A stretch of DNA of 64,000 bases from Symbiodinium natans (taxonomy: Eukaryota; Sar; Dinophyceae; Suessiales; Symbiodiniaceae), in NCBI GenBank assembly GCA_905221605.1, contig CAJNDS010000102.1:184001-248000 (forward strand), written 5' to 3'. Every line of letters starts with the position of its first letter. Positions within the stretch are counted from its first letter, which is position 1. Positions 53,418 through 64,000 of this stretch are shown piece by piece. Under the pieces are notes generated by a model. It ran no database searches, was not told the origin of the DNA, and worked only from the letters and a program-made list of their open reading frames with translations. A program made the position numbers and the translations under genes.

Positions 53418-54867
53418 GCGCCTGTTTCAACAGTTCAGGAATTACCTGTTGCCCCAATTACCTACAGTTGTAGTAGTTACCCCTTAGTATATCGGCATAC
53501 CCAAGAAAACTGGAGCACATTCTATGGGTTGTGATACGCTGAATCGGACTTATAAAGATCATTGAAGCTCTCTTCAGACGGAAGGCATCCGCTATAAGAA
53601 GGCCCCATACAGCAAAGACCATTGCTACACACGTACGCATGCAAGTGTGTCAGTCATTTATCTGCACTACATATATATATATATAGTGTGTAGCACATAG
53701 CTCCGTAGTTGCTGCTTGCCTTGCTGTGCTGCTGATGGACAACTGACGAATGGATCAAAACTGCCATATGCGTGCTCCCTGACAGCCCTTGGCAAACAAA
53801 TCCCCAGCGCCGAACCTATAGGTTCTAAGCCCAAGCTTATCACAACCTTCGACTGGCGATTGCTTCGACCTATTTTCAGCACACTGGCCAGAGTCTGATA
53901 GGCCTATCTCTCCAGGGGCCCGCGCACGTTGGGCCTGATACTGTGGGATCGCATCTCTTGAAGCCTTGGTGGGGCTCAAGGGTTTAGGGTGTTTCGGGTT
54001 TAGGGTTTTGGGTTACCGGGGAGGAAGGGGGGGGGGGGGGATTCGGGCTTGGGGCTTTCAAAGCTCAGAGTACAATCGAGCTCTCTTTTCAAGCCCTGAA
54101 TCCATTCTTGCGTCCGAGCTTTTTGGGGGGGGGGGGGGGGGGGGGGGTCCCCCTCATAAGCTTTGTAAAGCCTACCCCCTGGTCTGTCGGGGCGTTGCTT
54201 GGAGCCTTTCCTGAGTAGCATGGTGAATGTTCATATATATATATATGTATATACACATACAAATATTATACACATACAATAAGTACATTTTGTTAATTTA
54301 TTCTGAGTACAGGTTATCTCATTGATTATTGCTTTGCTCTCTCCAGACTTGCAACAGAAGTTGGGGACACGAGGTGCTTGGGAGACAGCGCGAAAGCGAC
54401 ATTGTCCGCGCTGGTTTTCCATTGGTTTCCTGACCGACCCTATAAGGAACAGGTGCCAAGGGACGATCAGGCCGATCTTCAACTTGCTTGTCTCCAATCC
54501 TCTTCCACAAGATGTGTGCCCCCACCCCGCTCCCTTCATACCCCATATTTTCTTCGTAGAAATGCCCTTATACAAGGACCCGCAACTGTGCGGACACAGT
54601 CGAATATCCAAAGAATCAAACCCTGAAATGTCCCACTGCTGCAGCCCAAGGGACATGTCTGTGGCAGACTTCATCGACCTGGTCAGAAATGGGGGGTATA
54701 GTGGTTAGGGGTCCTTCTTATTAGGGAATCCTACTATTTTGGGATCTATATTGGTGGTCCCCTATTTTCGCAAAGCCCCAAATTCTACAGATCTGCTGAG
54801 GGGAAACGGTGGAGGACTCCGCGCCCTGGTTTTTGCGGCGGTCGCAACTCGGGACACTCTCAGGACT

Positions 54868-55096
54868 CCCTAAACCCCTAAACCCCTAAACCCCTAAACC
54901 CCTAAACCCCTAAACCCCTAAACCCCTAAACCCCTAAACCCCTAAACCCCTAAACCCCTAAACCCCTAAACCCCTAAACCCCTAAACCCCTAAGCCCCTA
55001 AGCCCCTAAGCCCCTAAGCCCCTAAGCCCCTAAACCCCTAAACCCCTAAACCCCTAAACCCTAAACCCTAGACCCTAAACCCTATAAACCCTAAAA
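54868..55096 (-). repeat. Octamer telomere-variant tract (CCCCTAAA / CCCCTAAG)
   Basis: About 26 units of an 8-bp variant with one extra C. A run of about six consecutive units carries TAAG instead of TAAA before returning to TAAA, then 7-bp units at the end. It is the longest tract in the window. Confidence 0.97.
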
Positions 55097-56213
55097 GCAC
55101 TAAACCGCGTCCTAGGCGGGAAGAAGAACTGGGGGACTGGCGTTCAAATCTGGACCTCAATTGGTAGCTATCTCTGCACAGCTGTTATTCTTGCTAAGAC
55201 CCATAATTTCTAGTATACTCTAATTAGAAGATGCTATTGTTGTTCAGAATCATACTACTACCACTATGAATATTATTCACAAAGCTCTTGTTAGTATTGC
55301 TATGATGATTGTTCGTGTTGTCTTTGATTATTATTGCTATTGGGATTATTCCGGCCTGTTCTGCGCATGGATTCTGAGGATCAGGTTGTAGCACGCCAGG
55401 TCCGGTCTCACCTCGCGTGACCTTTCGAAGGGTTGAGGGCTTGCCTCTAGGGTTTAGGGGCTCCTCTTGAAGCGAAGCTTATAAGCAGGAACTTCATGAC
55501 CTAGGATGCCCCTTAACAACCCTCCGAAAAAAACATATACCTGAATCTGGGTTTAGGGTTTAGGGTTTAGGGTTTAGGGTTTCGGGTTTCGGGTTTAGGG
55601 TTAAGGGCCCCAAGGCGGCCTGCCTAGTGAAGGGGTGTACAATCAGCCCTCCACCACATCCCACGAAAGCCGATCCTGCGGTCGGCATGATGATGGTGAG
55701 CAGTACTTCAGGTCATGCCAAGGGTTTAGGGTTTAGGGTTTCGGGTTTAGGGTTCAGGGTTGAGGGTTTTGGACTTTCGCAACACAGGGAACATGCTCAA
55801 ACACCCTGAACCCCTGTTTATGGGCAGCCCGGTCCCGCCTCAGCTCATCTAGCAAATTGAAAGCATCGGGGAGCAACCCCATGTGCAGAATCGACGACAG
55901 TTTCTCCTCGGCACCGAGCACCAAACTCGCCCAGTCATGGTCTAGGATGGCCCTTAAAACCCTCTGAAAAACTATTGCTTAATATGATCGTCTTAAGCAC
56001 AATTAAGGAAAGCATAAATGTCCCAAGGGCCACCGAGCAGTTAGTTCAAGGCATTCATCTCCCGCGCACTTCTTATCCCTTCTTATCCCTACCCGGCCTC
56101 TGCAAAGAGTGGGAGGATCTGCGCTATAGGTTGTTGTAGAATTTGCATGTCTGGAAGAGCACGTTTAGCATCATCTACGAGGGGTGCTGTGTCCTCTATG
56201 TGCGACATCTAGA

Positions 56214-56344
56214 CTACCAGTGGCTGCCCTGGCATGGTGGCGCATACAGCAAATGGCAAATGGCATAGCAACCATGCCCAGGAAATGCACGTGCCAAACA
56301 CTTCCGGCACTCTCTTGCGAGTGCGTCTGCATGGTCCGAGGAGT
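56214..56344 (-). CDS. Candidate terminal exon, Cys-rich, unidentified
   Basis: A pyrimidine-rich acceptor (GTATTTCCCTCAG) on the minus strand leads into SSDHADALARECRKCLARAF, then PGHGCYAICHLLYAPPCQG, and stops at TAG. The Cys spacing could bind zinc, but no known finger is recognised. Confidence 0.4.
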
Positions 56345-57048
56345 CTGAGGGAAATACAGGCGTCAACTCCAAACAGATGCGGTTTCGAGATTGCATGCTC
56401 CTACATATGCAAGTGCAATCTTAGGGTAGTTACATGATCCCTTAATAGGGGCCCTTTTTGCAACTGGGCTTGGGGGCTAGCCAGAGCTGAGCTCTCAATG
56501 GGCCCTTACTTGGGGAACCCTTATATCCCTTATATACCTTGTATACTACACCCTTGAACTCAACCTAAAGTTCCTGCTTCCACTGCAGCCGCCGTGGGCC
56601 TTGAAGTGCAGGGTTATAAACCCTATGCACATGGCCCTATCTCACATGCTCTGAATGCATGTGGTCTTCATGCCCAGCAGACTGAAGCCCTAAACCCTAA
56701 ACCCTAAACCCTAAACCTTAAACCCACGGAACTCCCAAGGCTCCGGCGAAGTAAGCCTCCGGAGTGGCTGTCAACGACTCCAAGTCTTGAAACAGGTTCA
56801 ACACCTCCCAATTCTGCAGCTTCCTTTTGGGGGACTGAATGAACTGGGTTTAGGGTTTAGGGTTTAGGGTTTAGGGTTTGGGGTTTAGGGTTTAGGGTTT
56901 AGGGTTTCGGCCTTCCTTGGGGGCACCACATGTGGGTTTACGAAAATACGTACCCTTTTGGGGGTTTTGTATCATAAGGATTATACTGTTTTGGGGTGTA
57001 TTAAGAGTACAACTATTGGGGGGACTAAATGAACCCTAAAACTTGGGG

Positions 57049-57154
57049 CTTGGGATGTTCCCCCCCTTTAACTAACAGTCCTAAATAGGGACTATAGTAC
57101 CCCCTAAGAGATCCCTATTCAGAACTGTTAGTAGGGGGGGAAACATCCCACAAT
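57049..57154. repeat. Hairpin family C, copy 2
   Basis: Ends CTTGGGATGTTCCCCCC and GGGGGGAAACATCCCACAA; inner arms ACTAACAGTCCTAAATAGGG and CCCTATTCAGAACTGTTAGT. Confidence 0.85.
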
Positions 57155-57596
57155 TGGGGCATATTTTTTCTACTCTAAGTATACGAACCATGAACCCTTT
57201 TGGGGTTCATTTGCTCCTCAAGGTTGGGGCATCAGGGTATGTGCGCGAACTGTCCTACAGGTCTTTATCCTCAAGAACATCGCTGAGACTGTCTGACAAT
57301 CTTCAAAATTTCTGCCCGTCTGCGACGTCGAAACGATCCGAAACTGCTCCTGCAGGCTGCTCTCCTCACATTCTCGGTAGCGGTTCTTTGTTGCAGTGGC
57401 CCACTTTGGAGTTCAGGCAGCTCATTCAGTAGCGAAAGCTCGCTTAAAGAGCTGCGTCTTGTCGCAGCCTTGGCTGAACCCCAGACCTACGTTTCAATTT
57501 TTTGTAGGTTAGTACTCACTAGAAGACCCCTTATAGGATTCTTCGGCAATTAACCCACAAAAATGGTAGGCTTTGGGTTCTTAAGGTAGTGGCTGC

Positions 57597-58614
57597 CAGG
57601 GACGCGAACCGTCTGCCACAAACTGCGCATGGATGTGTCTTTTTTGCCTCAGGCGCACCTCCAGGTGTTGCAAGTCCCCAAACCTCAGCGCATGATAGTC
57701 GTTCTTTCTTTGAACATACACTGGCTCACCATAGTCAGGGGGGAAACCTGTAAAGATAACCCTGTCCCGGATTCCCTTTGCGACTCTCACATCCAGCAGT
57801 GCTCCTGCAAGGGTTTGAACGGGAAGCATCATGATATGGCAGTTGCCATGCTCCTCCGCGATGTGCTTCAACAACGGCACTCCATGTTGGGCATCGGCCA
57901 TGGAGATGTCAATGTGGCGAACCAACTTAAGATATCGCGGGCCAACCTTAACACATTTTGCCACCCTGCCCATGCTGGCTGGCACAGCAAGGAGTAGTTC
58001 AGCAGGGCACATCAGCAGCTTGTGACTCTGTAACGCGCCTTCGGCCTTCGCTCCACGGGTCCAGTCATGGTCTACAGAGCCCTTCCAGCCGGCCCAACAG
58101 TGTAAACCAGCTGCGCAGTGGCCTTCAGTAGCTCCTCATTCTGCTCCTTGAGCTGCTCGGAGCTGTAGCAGCTGGAGGTGCCGCTCGTTAGCATCGCCAG
58201 GCACGTCAGAGACCGTCAGAGATTCATGCCGAGGCGCGCTAGATCCGCTAGATGCTGCAGACGCCAGAGCTGGCGCAATGGGCTTGTGGGTCCCGCATTC
58301 CGCCCATGAATGTCCAATATCCGGAGAATGTCTTCGCGATTGTACCTTGCCAACTCCTTCCCATTTACGCTGCCCAACGCCTGACATGCGTGGGACACAT
58401 CGGCCGCTTTGAAGTCTGCTTGCAACTGGGAGGTGGTCCAAGCTTTCACTTCAGTTCCTTTTTGCAATCCCTAAGGATCCATGTGCCTATATAGTATATA
58501 CTTAGGACTTACAGGGGTTCCTATATAGTAGAATTTGGCCCCAAGTATATATTATATACGTATATGGATCCGTTGGGATTCCGTTGGGACTGTTTCAAGC
58601 GGCTTGTGCTCCAT
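57597..58614 (-). CDS. Gene with SAM-like domain, at least four exons
   Basis: Proposed exons on the minus strand: 58614-58582 (ATG, MEHKPLETVPT, GA donor); 58470 to about 58215 (SAM-like); about 58165-58090 (coiled coil, SSEQLKEQNEELLKATAQLV); 58027-57597 (TTACAG acceptor, GC donor; an uninterrupted 431-nt exon). The SAM-like stretch WTTSQLQADFKAADVSHACQ then VNGKELARYNREDILRIL fits the helical bundle and the G-x-x-L...D-L pattern of sterile-alpha-motif domains used in protein contacts. The last exon encodes a basic, His-rich region (GRVAKCVKVGPRYLKLVRHI ... FTGFPPDYGEP) of unknown fold. The first intron is hairpin B5. The frame joins cleanly at that intron; the middle borders are uncertain. 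The 3' end continues below 57597. Confidence 0.5.
58473..58574. repeat. Hairpin family B, copy 5 (fills an intron)
   Basis: Ends AAGGATCCATGTGCCTATAT and its near complement. On the minus strand the element end TTAG is the acceptor of the SAM-domain exon, with a GA donor 7 nt beyond the other end. Confidence 0.85.
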
Positions 58615-58619
58615 ACCGC

Positions 58620-61179
58620 GCCAGGTTACACAAGAAACGCTACCCTAAATAAACCCTAAACCCTAAACCCTAAACCCTAAACCCCAAACCCTAAACCCTA
58701 AACCCTACACTTCTCTGTTGAAACGCCAGCAGATCCCGCGCTCGGACAGCTGAAGCTGCTGCGTTTGGATTCCTGCCCTCAGGTTTTATACATCCTAAAC
58801 TTGAATGTGCCCTAAACCCTAAACCCTAAACCCTAAACCCACTAAGGCTCCGATTCTGTTACGGTTATATAAGCTGAAGGTTCGAGGATCTTTCAACAAT
58901 GCTCCGACATCGAATCGAGCCGAAACCGACATTCTGCTGAAGAGACCCCCTGCGCGCCAGACTTAGAGTCTTGGAAGTTTTGGAGATTAAGCTCAAAAAG
59001 TGTTCAGGGCTTAGGTTTTTTTTGCCACCCGGCTAGCCACAGCACTGAGGGGTAAACTGGTCGGGGATGGGAGAAAGACCCTCGTTGGGGGATTAGGGCT
59101 CAGGGTGTTTAGGCAGCGTGACCCTGAAAGAGAATTGATGGTGGTCTTCAGTGCACGCAGGTTGCAAGGGGCGCCTCTTCGTGCATGCCTGACAGCCGAA
59201 GCGCACGAAGGGCCTGACAGCTTCAGCTTTGGGAGGTAGGCTTCTAGGCTCTACAAGCCGCGTCTGTGCAGATCTGGTGTGCTCAAAACATCTGCCACTA
59301 CACCAGCAGCAGTGAAGTCAGGTACGGGATGTTCTCTTAAAGGGGGGAGGGAGGTGGGATACCCTTTCAACCCTAAACCCTGAACCCTATAACCTAAACC
59401 CTATACCCGAAACCCTAAACTCTAAACCCTAATTTAAACCCTAAACCGTTGCTTCCATAAACGCCACACTAGCCGCAGCAGGAGGTGAAGGCAGTCAGCA
59501 GCTCAAGATCGGAAACCTAAACCCTAAACCCTTTTTCAACCCAGGCAACCTTAGACCCTAAGCCTTAACCCCTTTTTGCTTCAGGGCTCCTGTGGTAGCT
59601 TGACCCTAAACCCTAAACCCTAAACCCTAAACCCCAAACCCTAAACCCTAAACCCTAAACCTACGATTCTGGGTCGCAAGTGCAAGTGTCTTCCTTTTCT
59701 CAGATGCACCGGCAGCTGTCTCCGGATGGGGCCATCCCGAGATACTTCGGGGGGAATTGTATGAGATGCGGTGGCATAGGGGTTTAGGGTTTAGGGGTTT
59801 AGGGATTTTAGGGTTGCTTTTAGGGTTTAGGGGTTCTAGGGTTTAGGGGTTTAGGGCTTTTAGGGTTTAGGGGTTTAGGGGTTTAGGTCTTTTAGGGTTT
59901 AGGGGTTTAGGGGTTTGGGCTGAAGCTGATTGTCCGTTTTGTACTAGACCCTAGTTTAGAACGGCCCCGGCAATGACAACCCCTACAGTTAACCAATAAA
60001 CCCTTTTTACCCCGAAACCCTAAACCCTAAACCCTAAACCCTAGGCCCTAAACCCTAAACCCTAAACCCTAAACCCTAAACCCTAAACCCCCCTACAGCT
60101 CCCCCAGCTCAAGGAGATCGAGATCGAGCTCCGGGAAGAGCTCCTGGAACTGACGGAGCGCTCCCAGGCAGGAAAGGCATGGGCTGATCGTGGTGAACCT
60201 CGGATTCTCTTGCAGGGCTTTAGGGTTTAGGGTTTAGGGTTTAGGGTTTAGGTGCGGTCTGACTTATAACGGCTAAGGATTCAATCTTTGAGAGGGCTTA
60301 CTTTCTATAGTAGAAAAAACAATCAGACTTAGAACTTCGACCTTCTTACTTGTAGAAAAAACACAATCATACTTAGAACTTCGACTCGATGGCTCTTAAG
60401 ATTTTGCAGTGGTTAGATTGGGGGCCTCTGCTGTTGCGGCGTAGCAGGGTTTGTAGGCTGTGCGAAAAGGTGCAGTGTGGGTGTTTTGGGTGGCAGGCTA
60501 CATCGTAAGCCAGCCCACACGCGCTGGATGCAAGTGAAAGACCCGTCCTTGCACGCCTTGTAGGGTTTATATGCGCATATGGGGAGGTTTGATTCGCCAG
60601 TTGTGCTTGCCTTGTGGGAGTTTAGGGTTTAGGGTTGCCTACGGCATTTGATTGGGCCATAGGCAGGGTCAATTAGGTCCGATGTGAAGGGATGCAGCCT
60701 GAAACTTACCAGCCACGAACAGCCATGGGCAAAAACAGACCATTGGTTGGGTGAGAACAGTCGGAGCATTTTGCGGGATGTTCCGGTAACAGCAAGTGAA
60801 AAGAGCAGTTCCAATTGTGTGTCGCCACATGCTCGCAGTAGCTTAGCTTTTGGCACTCAGCTCACTAGGTCGCCGACTGTCCAAGATCAGTCGCTCACTC
60901 CCTCACTAAACCCAAAAGTCCTAAAGCCCTAAACCCAAAATATAAAGCCCTAAACCAACTGCTTGACGATTCGGGGCATGCCTCTTGCGAGGGGGTGGGT
61001 TCTGGGGCTTCGGCTCTAATGCTAAGCCCAGACATAGGCCCCCTTTCCCAATCTTTACACAATTCCTGCCGCGTACACACATGATATGTCTATGTGCACA
61101 TATACACACATTGAGGTGTATATGTGCACAGACATGCTAAAGTCAAACTTGTATATATTCTAGACCCAAGAGTAACCCT
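58620..61179. other. Tracts with isolated islands
   Basis: CCCTAAA tracts lie at 58648-58707, 58812-58838, 59365-59450, 59606-59662 and 60012-60090; TTTAGGG/TTTAGGGG tracts at 59780-59910 and 60220-60252. An AGAAAAAACACAATCA-containing 45-bp tandem pair lies at about 60305-60393. The stretch 60629-60930 is open on both strands without a domain. Confidence 0.35.
60099..60167 (+). CDS. Candidate exon, coiled-coil peptide
   Basis: 23 codons (LPQLKEIEIELREELLELTE then RSQ) between a CCCTACAG acceptor and a GC donor (CAG|GCAGG). The acceptor directly follows a telomere-type CCCTAAA run, which serves as its pyrimidine-rich tract; TTTAGGG units follow on the right. The heptad-like Leu/Glu pattern predicts a coiled coil. 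Confidence 0.5.
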
Positions 61180-61268
61180 AAGGATCCATGTACCTATATA
61201 GTATATACTTAAGCCCTGAAGATAGTAGCTTTGGGCCCAAATGTATGCTCTTTAGGTCATGGATCCTT
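61180..61268. repeat. Hairpin family B, copy 6
   Basis: Ends AAGGATCCATGTACCTATAT and GGTCATGGATCCTT. The complementarity extends outward (GTAACCCT left, TGGGTAACC right). Confidence 0.85.
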
Positions 61269-63392
61269 TGGGTAACCTAATCGTGTTTGCACGACGGGCG
61301 TGTCGCGTTTGCGCTCGATGGGCCCGAAACCAAACTCTGCGCTTTGTGCCTAGACCCAGGACATGGCCTGGAGATATTATTTGTTTAGGGTTTAGGGTTT
61401 AGGGTTTAGGGTTTAGGGTTTAGGGTTTAGGGTTTAGGGTTTAGGGTTTAGGGTTTAGGGTTTAGGGTCTTGGGTTTAGGGTTTCTCTAGGACCCAGAGT
61501 AGCCCCTTATTCCCTTTTTTGTAGGGTTTGGGTTCCCTGATAAGCCCCTTTTAAACCAAAGAGGGCACCCAGTTCGAGAGTCAGAGAACATGCGGAAACC
61601 CACGAACCTGAACACCACCCTCTGCCAAACGCAATCTATCCCTGGCGAGTGGCAGAGATACCACGCCAACCACCCGAGACTCTGCCAAGGGAATACTGGA
61701 TAGGATACCGACCAGCTCCTTGGAAACCGGCACGGTGCAGCTCTCAAGGTACTGAGGTGGAACTTGAAAGGAACCCCACGCCGAGAGACGCGTAAACACC
61801 TCAGCCGGATAACATCTTGACATCTATTTCGCCCCAGGTCTTTCCGTGATTCCTTCAGCAACTATCAACCGGACGAGGGGTTTTGGGCTTCAGACACCAG
61901 AGTCTCTTATGATCCAGGCTGGGTGCCAGAAAAGGGATCTAAACAAGTGTCAAGCTGCTGAGGTTGAGGGGATTGAGGGCGCAGAAGGCTCTTTACCTAG
62001 GAGGGCCCTTAGAACCCTCGGATCAATATTCCTGAACACGGTCTTAAACCCAATAAAGTGTCCCGAAGGCCTAGCTAGTTACTGAGCCCAGTGTCAGACA
62101 AGGCCTGAAATTCGGCGCAGAGCTGGCGGTTCACCTGAGACAGATGGCGCCTGTGCCTCTCACTGCCCCTTCACGCATACCCTAATATAGGGGCCTTAAT
62201 AATTAGAACAGGCTTCTGGGCATTCTTATCGTATAACTTTAAAGGGACCATAAGGGAAAACCGACCCCTTTTTTTGTACAGCTTGCCCCCAAACACATTA
62301 TGATTAAAAACTGTTCGAAATTACTGGATATTTCAAGCTTGGTGCTCAAGGTAAATGGACTCCAAGACATAAGACCCTGTAAGCAGACTACCTGCCCCTT
62401 GCGAATATAGGGGCCTTAATATTTAGAATAGGGTTTTGGGATGCAGCCCTTCCTTGTCAGGCGGCGTCGGTCTTGGCTTACATCGTGGTCTTATACGATG
62501 AGTTCGCGAAGAGCCGATGCCAAAGTTCCCAGCAGTCACGAAAACACCCTAAACCCTAAACCCTAAACCCTAAACCCTAAAACCCTACAGTAACCCCCAC
62601 ACTGCAGCGCAAAGACTCGTCCGCTGTGTGGGAGCCGCACCGCATGGAGTTGCGACGCGGGCACGCGACGGTCTCCTGAGGCAGAAGCCGAGACGTGACG
62701 GCTTGGAGTCGCAGCTCTCTGGATGACAGACAGCGATGGTAGCAATCAAATATGTGCTAACTCTCGGTCCTGGACCACCCATATTCTGTAATCAAGCACG
62801 CGCAACGGGCGAGTCAAGCACAAGAATGAAGCGTAGAGCAAAAAGTCTATGGACAAACCATTGGATGCAGGGATGTGACCTCGCAGACGGCTCCAAGTGT
62901 GTGAACGCGCACGAGCAGAATCTCGTTTTGAACTCATGCTAAGTCACATCTGCAAGACCCGACCCCTAAACCCGGCCACTAAAGCCACATCGACCCCAGG
63001 CCCCTGAACCCCCTTAAACCCTGATGTCACCAACACTTCGTGATTACATGACAGCAGGTCATGCCTGACAAAGGGGCGGGTGGATGCTGGCGGTGGATTT
63101 GGCGGTCCGATGAACCCTTGTATTTTCTGTACGGGCTGATGATACAGGGACGTAGGAGTAAGGCCCCGGGATCTGTTGAAAGTTGTCCTTACATCAACCC
63201 CTCAAAGATAATCCCAAAACCCTAAACCCTAAACCCCAAACCTTATAAACCTTAAAGCCACAACTGGCTCCCAGGCTGCCTTGCAAACCCGACTCGTAGA
63301 GGATCTGCCCGCTCCGCTCGCGCAGTGGGTCAGCGACACCCTCCGGGGCTGCGGCGTACCTTTTGGGTTTAGGGTTTAGGGTTTGGGGTTTA
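61269..63392. other. Repeats; no assignable gene
   Basis: A telomere-type tract lies at 61384-61483, and two copies of TATAGGGGCCTTAATAATT-like motif at 62186 and 62406 (third at 18902). AAAGGGACCATAAGGG at about 62239 recurs at about 44809, 49222 and 43030. The stretches 61487-61861 and 62563-62942 are open in more than one frame. The island 63277-63360 is open on both strands and bracketed by CCCTAAA and TTTAGGG. Confidence 0.35.
61384..61483 (+). repeat. Telomere-type tract, about 13 TTTAGGG units
   Basis: Perfect units for most of its length, ending TTTAGGGTCTTGGGTTTAGGG. Confidence 0.97.
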
Positions 63393-63490
63393 GGGATGTT
63401 CCCCCTAATACTAACAGTCCTTAATAGGGATGATCGTGCTCCCTATTATGAACCCGATTAAGGACTGTTCGCATGAGGGGGAACATCCCC
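63393..63490. repeat. Hairpin family C, copy 3
   Basis: Ends GGGATGTTCCCCCTAATACT and GGGGGAACATCCCC; inner AACAGTCCTTAATAGGG and CGATTAAGGACTGTT. TTTAGGG tracts lie directly on both sides. Confidence 0.85.
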
Positions 63491-63605
63491 AGGTTTAGGG
63501 TTTAGGGTTAGACTACAAAGAGCTGTGGACACTCACCCCGCTAAGCCCCTCAGAAAAAGGAGCTGCCTCGAACACCCTAATTTGGGCTCCCAGGTTGGCG
63601 CCATT

Positions 63606-63715
63606 CCTTGGGGACCTTATGAACCCCAAAGGGTTTATGGTTCATATTACCCCAATAGGGGTTATCCTGGTGTAGGGAAAAGGATCCCAATTTCAGGGTT
63701 CGTTTGGTCCCCAAG
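63606..63715. repeat. Hairpin family D, copy 2
   Basis: Ends CCTTGGGGACCTTATGAACC and GGTTCGTTTGGTCCCCAAG. Related to copy 1 at 45235. Confidence 0.85.
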
Positions 63716-64000
63716 ATTCTCTAAACCCTACCCCCAAACCCTAAACCCCGGCAACTTTAGATCTCTGCATGGCTTGCAGCCGAACGACTCCAGGTAGGCG
63801 AAGACTCTCCTGGGTTGACTCTGGCATCTTGTGGCTGTGCGAAGAGCCAAGAAGCTTGAGCTGTCAATAGTCCAAGCAGCACCCTAAACCCTAAACCCTA
63901 AACCCTAAACCCTAAACCCCAAACCCCAAACCCTAAACCCCAAACTAACAATGCCAAACCGGGTGCGTGGATACAAGCACAAAGATCATGAGACACTTCG
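63716..64000. other. Window end; telomere-type tract, no gene seen
   Basis: 63718-63750 and 63883-63947 hold CCCTAAA and CCCCAAA units; nothing coding is convincing in between. Confidence 0.5.

Larger units (their letters stand above)
53420..57045. other. Mostly non-coding; AT repeats, G runs and long octamer tract
   Basis: (TA)n lies at 53670-53688 and 54233-54258, and G runs at 54028-54041 and 54123-54147. The stretch 54231-54708 is open on both strands without a known domain. Telomere-type tracts lie at 55547-55600, 55720-55770, 56695-56720 and 56846-56908. A candidate minus exon (56214-56344) is listed separately. Confidence 0.35.
1..64000. repeat. Dispersed interstitial telomere-type repeats (TTTAGGG / CCCTAAA)
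   Basis: Short tracts of the 7-bp motif, usually 2 to 13 units with frequent variants (TTTGGGG, TTCAGGG, CCCTGAA, CCCTATAAA), occur every few hundred bases on both strands. Both orientations are mixed throughout, so this is not a chromosome end. Longer tracts besides those listed separately lie near 3351-3400, 6778-6833, 18613-18720, 22732-22786, 32390-32446, 35396-35464, 47845-47918, 48985-49050, 59606-59662, 60012-60090 and 63883-63947. TTTAGGG is the known telomere unit of dinoflagellates and many plants. Tracts tend to sit as CCCTAAA to the left and TTTAGGG to the right of exon-like islands, so many appear to be intron ends. Confidence 0.97.

Noticed and set aside
54231-54708. 147- and 128-residue overlapping frames on opposite strands
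   Set aside because: Neither has a recognisable domain or splice context; it was left as an open stretch rather than called a gene.
1-64000. Chromosome end or subtelomere
   Set aside because: The telomere motif occurs in both orientations across the whole window in short tracts, with genes between; no long terminal array exists.

Overview
This window looks like nuclear DNA of a dinoflagellate, probably a symbiodiniacean or close relative. The evidence is: plant/alga-type telomere motif (TTTAGGG/CCCTAAA) scattered in well over a hundred short interstitial tracts on both strands; introns with GC and probably GA donors plus AG acceptors; tiny exons in long repeat-rich introns; a large Ty1/copia element; a retroelement carrying a cytosine-methyltransferase-like domain; PPR-like exons; and a possible spliced-leader remnant upstream of an intronless gene. 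No bacterial operon, rRNA, tRNA or CRISPR array was seen. All calls come from reading the sequence; no database search was run.

Layout. 0-8.9 kb: telomere-type tracts, hairpin repeats and short exon-like islands. 8.96-18.24 kb: a complete, very young Ty1/copia retrotransposon with 509/503-bp LTRs, a 5-bp CCTAT target duplication and two overlapping ORFs. 18.2-24.4 kb: tracts, hairpins, simple repeats and exon-like islands. 24.4-26.2 kb: a palindrome array centred on an inverted repeat with 169-bp arms. 26.2-30.1 kb: mostly repeats. 30.1-30.95 kb (minus): an unidentified multi-exon gene. 32.86-34.14 kb (minus): a sulfotransferase gene whose four exons join in phase. 35.84-40.21 kb (minus): a two-ORF retroelement (gag-like, then methyltransferase-like plus reverse transcriptase plus RNase H) with one in-frame UGA between the ORFs. 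44.2-50.5 kb (minus): a PPR-like gene broken into about ten short exons. 51.5-53.3 kb (minus): an intronless pentameric ligand-gated ion channel with a C-terminal EF-hand. 57.6-58.6 kb (minus): a gene with a SAM-like domain. The rest is tracts, hairpin elements and isolated exon-like islands.

How it fits together. The telomere-type tracts are not random. Most exon-like islands are bracketed on the plus strand as CCCTAAA - exon - TTTAGGG. In the sense direction the introns therefore start with TTTAGGG repeats and end with CCCTAAA repeats, so their ends are inverted repeats of the telomere motif. Other introns are filled by different hairpin families with unrelated terminal inverted repeats (families A to F here), with splice sites at or near the hairpin base. 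The window thus looks like a set of genes invaded by several families of hairpin-forming introner-like elements, one of which has the telomere motif as its ends. The copia element landed inside such a tract.
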